Shown piece by piece: positions 50,077 to 58,256 of a stretch of 64,000 nt of DNA (the first letter of the stretch is position 1; each line of letters begins with the position of its first letter). Both the position numbers and the translations under genes were made by a program. This DNA is from Duganella levis. Lineage in GTDB: Bacteria; Pseudomonadota; Gammaproteobacteria; Burkholderiales; Burkholderiaceae_D. Below the pieces are notes generated by a model. It worked only from the letters and a program-made list of their open reading frames with translations, made no database searches and was not told the origin of the DNA. Where the stretch lies: positions 28,969 through 92,968 of the forward strand of contig NZ_WWCT01000026.1 of assembly GCF_009857605.1 (NCBI RefSeq), given 5' to 3'.

Positions 50077-52386
50077 ATGAACAAAAAGCCCGAAGGCCAC
50101 ATCACACCTTACACGCACCCGGCGGCCGGCTGGGGCGCGCTGAAACAGGTGGCGATCAATCTGGTGCGCGAACGCGTCGCCGGCGGCAATTACAAGACCC
50201 TGCTCAAGCAAAACCAGCCGGACGGTTTCGACTGCCCCGGCTGCGCCTGGCCGGACCGCGAACACGCGTCCACCTTTGAATTCTGCGAGAACGGCGTCAA
50301 GGCGGTGGCGGCGGAAGCCACCAGCAAGCGCGTCTACCCGGAGTTCTTCGCGCGTCACACGGTGACCGAACTGCTGCAACAGTCCGATTATGAACTGGAA
50401 CAGCACGGCCGCCTGACCGATCCCATGGTCTACGACGCTATCAGCGACAAATACAAGATCATCGGCTGGGTCGACGCCTTCGCCTTGATGGCGCGCCACC
50501 TGAACGCCCTGCCCGATCCCAACCAGGCCACCTTCTACACTTCCGGCCGCACCGGCAACGAGGCCGCCTTTTTGTTCCAGTTGATGGTGCGGATGTACGG
50601 CACCAACAACTTCCCGGACTGCTCGAATATGTGCCACGAGCCGACCAGTCGCGGTTTGCCGGGCACGGTCGGCATCGGCAAGGGCACGGTCACGCTGGAA
50701 GACTTCGAGCATGCCGACACGCTGCTGATCTTCGGCCAGAATCCGGCCACCAACCACCCGCGCATGATGGGCGAACTGCGCGATTGCGCGCGGCGCGGCG
50801 CCACCATCGTCTCGATCAACCCGCTGCGCGAACGCGGCCTGGAGCGCTTCACCAGCCCGGCGCACGCGCTGGAAATGCTGACCGGCTCCAGCACCACCAT
50901 CAGCACCACCTTCATCCAGCCCAAGCTGGCCGGCGACTTCGCGCTGATCAAGGCCATCGCCAAGCGCCTGGTGGAACGTGACGACGAGGCGCTGGCAGCC
51001 GGCGCAGCCAGTTTGCTGGACCGCGAATTCATCGCCCGCCACACCAGCGGCTACGCGGCCTTCGAGCAGGACTTGCGGGCCGAAAGCTGGGACCTACTGC
51101 TGGCCGAATCCGGCGTGCCGCGCGCGCAGATCGAACAGCTGACCGACATCTACATCAAGGGCAAGAACGTCATCAGCACCTGGGGCATGGGCCTGACCCA
51201 GCACAAGAACGCGCTGAAGGCGATCCAGATGCTGTCCAACCTGATGATGATGCGCGGCCAGATCGGCCGCCTCGGCGCCGGCCTGTGCCCGGTGCGCGGC
51301 CACTCCAACGTGCAGGGCGACCGCACCATGGGCATCGAGGAAAAGCCGACCAAGGCTTTCCTCGACCGCCTGCAAAAAGTCTTCAACTTCGAACCGCCGC
51401 GCGAGCACGGTCTCGATACCGTCGACAGCATCCAGGCCATGCTGGATGGCGACGTCAAAGTGTTCATTGCCATGGGAGGTAATTTTGCCATGGCCACGCC
51501 GGACACGCCCCTTACTTTCGAGGCGTTGCGCAAGTGCGAGTTGACGGTGCATGTGGCCACCAAGCTGAATCGCAGCCATCTGGTGATGGGCAAGGAAGCG
51601 CTGATCCTGCCGACGCTGGGCCGCACCGAAGTCGATCTGCAAAACGGCGTGGCGCAAGGCGTGACGGTGGAAGACTCAATGAGCATGGTGCACATTTCGT
51701 ATGGCATCAACAAGCCGGCATCGGCCAACCTGCTGTCGGAAACCGCCATCGTCGCCCGCCTGGCGCACGCCACGCTGGGCAGCGACAAAGTCGACTGGCT
51801 AGGCCTCGGCGCCGACTACGCCCGCATCCGCGAGTTGATCGAACAGGTGTTCGACGACTTCCACGACTTCAACGCGCGCGTGGCGCACCAGGGCGGCTTC
51901 CATCTGCGGGTGGCCTCGCGCGAACGCGAATGGCGCACCGCCAGCGGCCGCGCGCAGTTCGTGCCGCATGCGGTGGATACCGATACGCCGATCCACCGCG
52001 CCCGCGCGCTGCACGGCGAACGCCTGATGGTGCTGATGACAGCCCGCTCGCACGATCAGTACAACACCACCATCTACGGCATGGACGACCGCTATCGCGG
52101 CGTCTACGGCCTGCGCCGCGTGGTGTTCATCAACAAGGACGACCTGGCAATGCTGGATCTAAAGAACGGCGAATACGTCGACATGGTCAGCGTGTGGGAC
52201 GACAACGTCACGCGCCGCGCCGAGCGTTTCCTGCTGGTGGAATACGACATTCCGCGCGGCTGCCTGGGCGCCTACTTCCCCGAAACCAATGGCCTGGTGC
52301 CACTGCACAGCACCGCCGACGGCGCCGGCACGCCGACCTCCAAATCGATCCCGGTGCTGCTGGAACGTTCGGCGCATGAGGGCTAG
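50077..52386 (+). CDS. FdhF/YdeP family molybdopterin oxidoreductase
   Basis: 769 residues, the length of the FdhF/YdeP group. N-terminal Cys motif CPGCAWPD (Cys53, Cys56) and ENGVKAVAAE follow the family pattern; molybdopterin domains follow (TFYTSGRTGNEAAFLFQL, DCSNMCHEP, LLIFGQNPATNHPRMM, NVQGDRTMGI, C-terminal Molydop_binding with MTARSHDQYNTTIYGMDDRYRG). Family members resemble formate dehydrogenase H, and fdhD lies 3 kb downstream, supporting a sulfurated Mo cofactor. No in-frame TGA, so not a selenoprotein. Substrate unproven. Confidence 0.88.
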   Translation: MNKKPEGHITPYTHPAAGWGALKQVAINLVRERVAGGNYKTLLKQNQPDGFDCPGCAWPDREHASTFEFCENGVKAVAAEATSKRVYPEFFARHTVTELLQQSDYELEQHGRLTDPMVYDAISDKYKIIGWVDAFALMARHLNALPDPNQATFYTSGRTGNEAAFLFQLMVRMYGTNNFPDCSNMCHEPTSRGLPGTVGIGKGTVTLEDFEHADTLLIFGQNPATNHPRMMGELRDCARRGATIVSINPLRERGLERFTSPAHALEMLTGSSTTISTTFIQPKLAGDFALIKAIAKRLVERDDEALAAGAASLLDREFIARHTSGYAAFEQDLRAESWDLLLAESGVPRAQIEQLTDIYIKGKNVISTWGMGLTQHKNALKAIQMLSNLMMMRGQIGRLGAGLCPVRGHSNVQGDRTMGIEEKPTKAFLDRLQKVFNFEPPREHGLDTVDSIQAMLDGDVKVFIAMGGNFAMATPDTPLTFEALRKCELTVHVATKLNRSHLVMGKEALILPTLGRTEVDLQNGVAQGVTVEDSMSMVHISYGINKPASANLLSETAIVARLAHATLGSDKVDWLGLGADYARIRELIEQVFDDFHDFNARVAHQGGFHLRVASREREWRTASGRAQFVPHAVDTDTPIHRARALHGERLMVLMTARSHDQYNTTIYGMDDRYRGVYGLRRVVFINKDDLAMLDLKNGEYVDMVSVWDDNVTRRAERFLLVEYDIPRGCLGAYFPETNGLVPLHSTADGAGTPTSKSIPVLLERSAHEG

Positions 52387-53419
52387 ATGGCGCTTCGCCA
52401 AAACCCTCGCCTCCACCGTTCTGCTGTGGACCGCGATCAGCGCGCTGGGCGCGCTGCAAACTTATAGCGACAATTTGCGCGGCGGCGTCGGCAGCCATTA
52501 CCCGACGCTGTTCGTCACCTGGTTCATTGAGTACGCGCTACCGCTGATCGTCTTGAGCACGGGACTAAGCCTGACGCTGACGCGCTGGCCGACGCTGATC
52601 GGACGGCCGCGCAAAGTGGTGGCGCTGCTGGCGGGCCTGGTGCTGGTGTTCCAGCCGGCGCAGTGGCTATACATGGCGTGGCTGCGTGGCTATCTGCAAA
52701 TCGACAGCCTGGACGACCTGTGGCGACTGATGATGAAGATGCTGCTGGTCGGCTGGTTCTCGACCAGCGCCACCTTCGCCGCCATCCTGGCCATTCATTA
52801 CTGGCGCCACGCGCGCGAACGTGAACTGGCTTTGCAGGAGCAGCGCATGCTGGCCTTGCGCGCGCAGCTGGAACCGCATTTCCTGTTCAACGCGCTGAAC
52901 GCCATCGCAGCACTGGTGCGCGATGGCGACAAGAAGCTGGCCCTGGGCGGCATCAGCGGCTTAAGCGATCTGCTGCGCTATGCGCTGACGGCCAGCGCCA
53001 GCAACACGGCCACCACCGTCGCCGCCGAACTTCAATTCGTGCGCGATTACCTCGACCTGCAACGGCTGCGCTACGGCGACCGTCTGCGCGTGCACATTGA
53101 GGGCGAAAGCAATCTGCTGCACGATGTCGAGTGCCCGCCGCTGCTCTTGCAACCGCTGGTGGAAAACGCCTTGCGCCATGACCTCGATTGCCGCGAGGGG
53201 CCAAGCGATATTACGCTGAGCTTCACGCAAGATGGCGAGACGCTGTCGATCCGCGTCACCAATCCGGCCGGCGCCGGCGCCACGCCCAATCCCGGCACAG
53301 GACTGGGGCTGGCCAATACGCGCGACCGGCTGCGTTTGATGCATCCTGCGGCCTCACTGCAAGCCGGCTTGCAAGGCGACCGCTTCGTCGCCGAAGTGCG
53401 GCTGCCGCTGACGATGTGA
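52376..53419 (+). CDS. LytS-type sensor histidine kinase
   Basis: 347 residues from ATG 52376, overlapping the fdhF-like stop by 11 nt. About four membrane helices (residues about 10-145), then a His_kinase domain (PF06580) with LRAQLEPHFLFNALNAIAALV (phospho-acceptor His in PHFLFN), followed by HATPase_c with LLLQPLVENALRH and GLGLANTRDRL. Usually paired with a LytTR response regulator, but none is adjacent; the next gene is a TonB-dependent receptor. Signal and target are unknown. Confidence 0.83.
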   Translation: MRARWRFAKTLASTVLLWTAISALGALQTYSDNLRGGVGSHYPTLFVTWFIEYALPLIVLSTGLSLTLTRWPTLIGRPRKVVALLAGLVLVFQPAQWLYMAWLRGYLQIDSLDDLWRLMMKMLLVGWFSTSATFAAILAIHYWRHARERELALQEQRMLALRAQLEPHFLFNALNAIAALVRDGDKKLALGGISGLSDLLRYALTASASNTATTVAAELQFVRDYLDLQRLRYGDRLRVHIEGESNLLHDVECPPLLLQPLVENALRHDLDCREGPSDITLSFTQDGETLSIRVTNPAGAGATPNPGTGLGLANTRDRLRLMHPAASLQAGLQGDRFVAEVRLPLTM

Positions 53420-53485
53420 CGAAACCCCGGATGTCTGGGATGGCCGCGCTGTCGGCGCCGGCCGCGCGCTTCTATACTCCCTGGC

Positions 53486-55519
53486 ATGCACTCTTCTCGC
53501 CTCCTACTCGTCATCGCTGCGCTACCCCTACTGGCGCACGCGCAGCAGGACGATCCCGCGCCGCCAACCGTGACGGTGACCGCGCAAAAAGAAGCGGTCA
53601 TCAAAAAGATCGACAAGACGGTCTACGATGTAGCCAACCAACCGAAGGCCGCCAACGGCAGCGTGCAGGACGTGTTGCAGGCCACGCCGGAACTCTCGGT
53701 CTCCGCTGACGGCAAGATTTCCGTCAAGGGCAATTCGCAAGTGACGGTGCTGGTCAACGGCAAACCGACCGCCATGACGTCTGGCGCCGGCGAGGAAACG
53801 GCGTTGGCGCTACAGACCATGAGCGGCGCGGACATCGCCAGCGTGGAAGTGATCACCAATCCATCCGCCGCCTACAACGCCAACGGCGGCGCTATCGTCA
53901 ACATTATCTTGAAGCGCAACCGCAAGCCCGGCGCCCACGCGCAGCTGCGCGGCAGCGCCAGCAACCAGGGCTTGTGGAATGCCGGCGTGGATGGCGACAT
54001 CAACCGCGACGCCTTGAGCGTGCATGGCAGCATGGCACTGCGCCGTGACGGGACGCAGAAAATCCGCGACTCCGCCGTGGAGTGGAATAACCCGCTCAGC
54101 GGCGCAAGCGGACAAACGCGGCAAACATCAGAGGTGTTCGTCCACCGCGTCGTGGAAAGCGCCGCGCTGGGCGCCGATTATGCGTTGAGCGACACGGATA
54201 GTCTAAGTCTGTCGGCACAACGCAACACGCGCCGTTCGCGGCCACTGTTCGATGTGCTCAACGAGGGCGACGCCACCTATCACCGCATCTCCAATGGCCC
54301 CAACCAGCAGTCCGACAACAACGCCAGCCTCAGTTACAGCCGTCAGGACAGCGGCACGGCGTTGAAAGCCATGCTCCAGCACAGCGACACTGTGGCCCTG
54401 ATCGACAAATCGTATCGCGACGTCTTTATCGCACCAGCACTGGCGACCGACTACAGCCGCGCCACCACCCGCTCGGCGCGACGTCTCACGCAGGCCACGC
54501 TGGACTGGAGCCGCCCATCGGAACGCGGCCAATGGGGCGCTGGCGTAGACCTGCAAGACAAGGTGGACGACCTGTCCAACTACCAGGCCGCCATCGATCC
54601 TGCCACCGGCGCGGAAACGCCTGACCTGAATACCACCAACGCCTACAAGGTGAAAACCACGCTGACCGCCGCCTATCTGACGGACCTGATCCGGCACGAA
54701 AAATGGGAAGCGCTGCTGGGCGCCCGCGCCGAAAGCATGGCGCTGCGCGTCGGCCCGGCCGCGCAAACGGAGCGCTGGCGCGCCGTCAATCCCAGCCTGC
54801 ACCTGCGCTACGCCTACACCGACAAGACCGATCTGACCTTCAGCTATCGCCGCACCCTGCAAGTACCCAGCGCGCTCGATCTGAATCCCTACACCACCTA
54901 CATCGATGCGCAGAATCTCAGTCGTGGCAACCCGCACCTCCAGCCGCAGCGCCTGACGTCATGGGAGATCGGCGTCAATGCGGAAGCGTCGCAGCTAAGC
55001 AGCAGCCTGAGTGGCTTCTACCGCAGCAGCCGGGACACGGTGATCGATGCCCGCAGCTTTGTCGACAATGTCCTGATCACGTCCCGCCAGAACGGCGGCC
55101 GCGCGCAATCCACCGGCATCACCGGATCGCTCGACTGGAAGCCGGATGGGCAACTGAAGCTGGGGGCCGACGGCGGCGTGTACTACGTGACGCTGGATAC
55201 GCCGGATCTCGCCGCCATGGTGCGCCAGAACGGCGTCTCGGCCTATGTGAACCTGCGGGCGGCCTACGCCGACCTGTCGCTTGATGCGCACATGCAGTCG
55301 GCCGGCGTCACGCCGCTGGGCCGCTACGGCGCGACCAGCAGCGTCAATCTGGTATGGAAGCATGCGATCGACAAGACGCTCAGCCTGACCGTCAACGCCA
55401 ACGATATCTTCGACGGCAGCAAGCGCACTTACAGCACCGACGCCAGCACCTTCCGCCAGCGCGGCTTCGATCACTTCGTTGCGCGGCGCATCTATGTGGG
55501 ATTCGTCAAAAAATACTAG
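53486..55519 (+). CDS. TonB-dependent outer-membrane receptor
   Basis: 677 residues. Signal peptide about 1-19 (LLAHAQQ). Plug domain about 35-150 (VQDVLQATPELSVSADGKISVKGNSQVTVLVNGKPTAM region; VEVITNPSAAYNANGGAIVNIILKRN) then a 22-strand-type barrel ending in an aromatic residue (YVGFVKKY). It resembles the outer-membrane beta-barrel group (OMP_b-brl_3) used for peptides, siderophores or glycans. No TonB box partner or uptake operon adjacent. Ends 4 bp inside the convergent fdhD gene. Confidence 0.85.
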   Translation: MHSSRLLLVIAALPLLAHAQQDDPAPPTVTVTAQKEAVIKKIDKTVYDVANQPKAANGSVQDVLQATPELSVSADGKISVKGNSQVTVLVNGKPTAMTSGAGEETALALQTMSGADIASVEVITNPSAAYNANGGAIVNIILKRNRKPGAHAQLRGSASNQGLWNAGVDGDINRDALSVHGSMALRRDGTQKIRDSAVEWNNPLSGASGQTRQTSEVFVHRVVESAALGADYALSDTDSLSLSAQRNTRRSRPLFDVLNEGDATYHRISNGPNQQSDNNASLSYSRQDSGTALKAMLQHSDTVALIDKSYRDVFIAPALATDYSRATTRSARRLTQATLDWSRPSERGQWGAGVDLQDKVDDLSNYQAAIDPATGAETPDLNTTNAYKVKTTLTAAYLTDLIRHEKWEALLGARAESMALRVGPAAQTERWRAVNPSLHLRYAYTDKTDLTFSYRRTLQVPSALDLNPYTTYIDAQNLSRGNPHLQPQRLTSWEIGVNAEASQLSSSLSGFYRSSRDTVIDARSFVDNVLITSRQNGGRAQSTGITGSLDWKPDGQLKLGADGGVYYVTLDTPDLAAMVRQNGVSAYVNLRAAYADLSLDAHMQSAGVTPLGRYGATSSVNLVWKHAIDKTLSLTVNANDIFDGSKRTYSTDASTFRQRGFDHFVARRIYVGFVKKY

Positions 55520-56325
55520 GTGTATCCGACGCAGTTGTCCTGGCGGCAGAAGCTCACCAGCTTGATGCCCGCTTCGGAGGCGATGTCGATCGCCAGCGTG
55601 CTCGGTGCGGAGATGGTGGCCAGCATCGGGATATTCATGCGCGCCGCCTTGCGCACCAGTTCATAACTGGCGCGGCTGGACATGAACACGAAGCCGCGCC
55701 GCATATCCACGCCATCCAGCGCCAGATGGCCGATCAGCTTATCCAGCGCGTTGTGGCGGCCGACGTCTTCGCAGACGCGCAGCACATTGCCCTGCGCGTC
55801 GCACCACGCCGCTGCATGCACGCCGCCGGTGGCGCGCATCAGTTCCTGATACTGGCCCAGTTGCGAGGCGGCGGTAGCAATCGCCGGTTGCAGCGCGCCA
55901 TCCGCATGCAGCGGCGCGGCGTCGATGCGTTCAGGTTGCAGGTCCAGCAGCTCCAGACTCTCGATGCCGCACACGCCGCAGCCGCTGCGGCCCGCCATCG
56001 AGCGGCGCTGCTGCTTGAGCTGGACGAATTCCTGGCTGGCGATGGTGATGTCGATCTCGAAGCTGCGCGCATGCTCGTGCACTTCGATGTCAAAAATGTC
56101 GGCGGCTTTGGCGACCAGTCCTTCGGTCAGGGCGAAACCCATGGCGAACGGCTGGAGGTCACGCGGGGTGACCATCATGACGGCATGCGAGATGCCATTG
56201 AAGACCAGCGCCACCGGGACTTCCTCGATGACGCTGTCGGTCGTGCGGGTGGCGTCGCTGCCGCGATGCCGCAGCACCTGGCGCTCCTGAAAACCCGTTT
56301 TGTTCGACTCCAGATCCAACTTCAT
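55516..56325 (-). CDS. fdhD: Formate dehydrogenase accessory sulfurtransferase FdhD
   Basis: 269 residues. FdhD passes sulfur from IscS to the Mo-bisPGD cofactor of formate dehydrogenases. The active-site pair is present in RSGCGVCGIESL (CxxC), with EVPVALVFNGISHAVMMVTPRDLQPFAMGFALTEG upstream (split here) and DVGRHNALDKLIG, SSRASYELVRKAA and RQDNCVGYT conserved. Its convergent partner region holds the FdhF/YdeP enzyme 3 kb away, its probable client. Confidence 0.93.
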   Translation of the reverse strand: MKLDLESNKTGFQERQVLRHRGSDATRTTDSVIEEVPVALVFNGISHAVMMVTPRDLQPFAMGFALTEGLVAKAADIFDIEVHEHARSFEIDITIASQEFVQLKQQRRSMAGRSGCGVCGIESLELLDLQPERIDAAPLHADGALQPAIATAASQLGQYQELMRATGGVHAAAWCDAQGNVLRVCEDVGRHNALDKLIGHLALDGVDMRRGFVFMSSRASYELVRKAARMNIPMLATISAPSTLAIDIASEAGIKLVSFCRQDNCVGYT

Positions 56326-56382
56326 GACTGCCCCGCAAAAATAAGCACAACGGCTTATTTTACACGGGGCCGAAAAAGCGCG

Positions 56383-57159
56383 TCAGGCTGCCAAAGGTTG
56401 GGCGTCGGCCACGCCATAATGGCGGGCGTAGCGCGAATCCAGGTTCGCCAGAGGCATCAGCAGGAACAGGTCGGCGCTTTCGAAATCAGGATCCCAGGCC
56501 GGTTCGCCGCAAATCCACGCGCCCGAGCGCATATAGCCTTTCAACAGCGGCGGCACTTGCGGCTTTTGCGAGGCTTCCAGCTTGGAGAACGGGAATGGCA
56601 GGTGCGGCGTGACGCGGTATTCGATCGGCGCCAGGCTCTTGGCCGTCAGTTGCTGGTACACGGCGACCGCATTGTGGCCGCCATCGGCCAGTGAGATGCT
56701 GGCGCAGCCAACCAGGAATTCGGCATTTTCACGGCGCATGTACTCGGCCAGCCCGGACCACAGCAGCATGATCACGCTGCCGCCACGGTAATCCGGATGG
56801 ATGCAGGCGCGGCCCGCTTCCACGATGCGGCCGCGGATGTTGTTCAGGCGGCCCAGGTCAAACTCGCCCTCGGAGTACAGGCGGCCCAGTTTACGGGCGC
56901 GGTTGGCGCTCAGCAGGCGGTAGGTGCCGACTACCATCAGGCTGTCGGCGTCGCGCACGATCAGGTGGTCGCAGTGTTCGTCGAATTCGTCGCTATCCAG
57001 GCCGTCGGCACGCACCAAGGCGGTCAGGCCCATCGTTTCGATGAACACTTTGTAGCGCAGGCGCTGGACTTCACGCAGTTCTTCCGGCGTGCTTGCCATA
57101 CTGAGTAGCAGTTTACCGGACGATGCTCGAACGTCCGCTTGTATGATCGAGGTTTGCAT
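56383..57159 (-). CDS. OlsB-like GNAT N-acyltransferase
   Basis: 258 residues. LREVQRLRYKVFIETMG, DEFDEHCDHLIVRD, VVGTYRLL and IVEAGRACIHPDYRGG match the OlsB/hemolysin-like GNAT family that acylates ornithine for ornithine lipids or related acceptors. No OlsA partner is adjacent, so the acceptor is uncertain. Start ATG 57159. A strong inverted repeat 55 bp upstream (57214-57239) may regulate it. Confidence 0.78.
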   Translation of the reverse strand: MQTSIIQADVRASSGKLLLSMASTPEELREVQRLRYKVFIETMGLTALVRADGLDSDEFDEHCDHLIVRDADSLMVVGTYRLLSANRARKLGRLYSEGEFDLGRLNNIRGRIVEAGRACIHPDYRGGSVIMLLWSGLAEYMRRENAEFLVGCASISLADGGHNAVAVYQQLTAKSLAPIEYRVTPHLPFPFSKLEASQKPQVPPLLKGYMRSGAWICGEPAWDPDFESADLFLLMPLANLDSRYARHYGVADAQPLAA

Positions 57160-57213
57160 GCTTCATCCCTTTTGTGTAGAAGACGAAGCAAGCGTAACCA
57201 GCGAATACTTCAG

Positions 57214-57239
57214 GAAAATGACAAGAAAATGTCATTTTC
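57214..57239. repeat. 10-bp perfect inverted repeat
   Basis: GAAAATGACA, 6-nt loop AGAAAA, TGTCATTTTC. It sits between the histone-like gene stop and the acyltransferase start on the minus strand. AT-rich; it could be the histone-like gene's terminator or an operator. Confidence 0.55.
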
Positions 57240-57258
57240 GTGACCTGTTGTTTTTTAA

Positions 57259-57843
57259 TCAGGCTTTCTTTGGACGGCCGGTTTTCAGCTGCGGCAGGCC
57301 ACCCAGTACGTTTTTCAGCGTCGCCAGGTCGATCTGCGAGATCAGCGCCACGCCGATGCGCAACAGTTCGCTCTTCTTGACTTCGAAACCGGCTTTCAGG
57401 GCGGCTTTTTTCACTTGGCCCAGCACTGCGTATTCGGCTTCCGGCATGGTGAAGCTGTCACGTACCAGCTTTTCCTTGCTGGCTTTGACTTTGGCTTCCG
57501 GCGCGGCGGCTGGCTTGGCGGCGGCCTTCGGGGCAGCTTTAGGAGCAGCAGCTTTCGGGGCAGCTGGCTTGGCGGCGGCTTTCGGCGCTGCGGCTTTTGG
57601 TGCGGCTTTCGGCGCAGCAGCTTTCGGCGCGGCGGCCTTTGGTGCAGCTGCTTTCGGCGCCGGTTTGGCGGCGGCTTTCGGCGCTGGCTTCACAGCGGCT
57701 TTCGGGGCTGCTGGTTTGGCCGCCGGCTTGGCGGCTGGTTTAACTGCAGCTTTGGCTACAGGCTTGACGGCGGCTTTCGGCGCGACTGGCTTCACTGCTA
57801 CAGGTTTGGTTACGGTGGTTTTGGTGGCTGGTTTGGTCGCCAT
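57259..57843 (-). CDS. Histone H1-like Ala/Lys/Pro-rich protein with conserved C-terminal domain
   Basis: 194 residues from ATG 57843 (GGAG 6 nt upstream; GTG 57849 possible). Residues about 1-120 are built of KPAA/PKAA repeats, basic and disordered, like histone H1-type or AlgP-like tails. Residues about 121-194 form a folded domain: SKEKLVRDSFTMPEAEY, LGQVKKAALKAGFEVKKSELLRIG and a final LKTGRPKKA, resembling a ribbon-helix-helix-like DNA-binding unit. Possibly a nucleoid-associated protein. Repeats make its length prone to change. Confidence 0.75.
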   Translation of the reverse strand: MATKPATKTTVTKPVAVKPVAPKAAVKPVAKAAVKPAAKPAAKPAAPKAAVKPAPKAAAKPAPKAAAPKAAAPKAAAPKAAPKAAAPKAAAKPAAPKAAAPKAAPKAAAKPAAAPEAKVKASKEKLVRDSFTMPEAEYAVLGQVKKAALKAGFEVKKSELLRIGVALISQIDLATLKNVLGGLPQLKTGRPKKA

Positions 57844-57881
57844 ATTCACTCCAGGTTATTCAACAATATAAACAGTATATA

Positions 57882-58256
57882 TCATTTCAGATGCGCTGCC
57901 ACGCGCGCGAATAGCAAATCAGGATTCACTGGCTTGCGCAGGAAGTCTACCGCACCCACGCTGCGGCCGAGCGCTTCGTCTTCCTGCAAGCTCTTGGCGG
58001 TCAGGAACAAGACTGGAATTAATGCACCGGCCGGATCTGCTTTCAGGCGGCGGCAGGTCTCAATGCCATCCATCTCCGGCATCATAATATCAAGCAGGAT
58101 AAGGTCTACTTTGGAGGACGCCACAATCTGCAAGGCGGTCGCGCCGTTGGTGGCGACCTTGGTGGCGTACTTGTCCTTCAACAGATTGGACAGCAACATG
58201 AGATTGTCGGGCGTGTCGTCCACAATCAGCACCGTCGCACGATGAATGGAATTCAT
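57882..58256 (-). CDS. Single-domain response regulator
   Basis: 124 residues, a stand-alone receiver. Acidic pocket Asp13-Asp14 (VDDTPDN), phosphoacceptor Asp56 in LLDIMMPEMDG, and Lys in LFLTAKS are intact. It overlaps the hybrid kinase gene by ATGA, so it is the kinase's likely partner. No output domain; it probably binds another protein. Confidence 0.9.
   Translation of the reverse strand: MNSIHRATVLIVDDTPDNLMLLSNLLKDKYATKVATNGATALQIVASSKVDLILLDIMMPEMDGIETCRRLKADPAGALIPVLFLTAKSLQEDEALGRSVGAVDFLRKPVNPDLLFARVAAHLK

Noticed and set aside
50077..52386. Selenocysteine-containing formate dehydrogenase
   Set aside because: The frame is complete over 769 residues without an in-frame TGA, and it belongs to the FdhF/YdeP group with Cys motifs, despite nearby selenium genes.
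57089..58245. Gly/Ala/Phe-rich frames opposite the histone-like gene
   Set aside because: They mirror the KPAA repeat DNA; low-complexity products such as GAAFGAA runs arise automatically from the complementary repeat.
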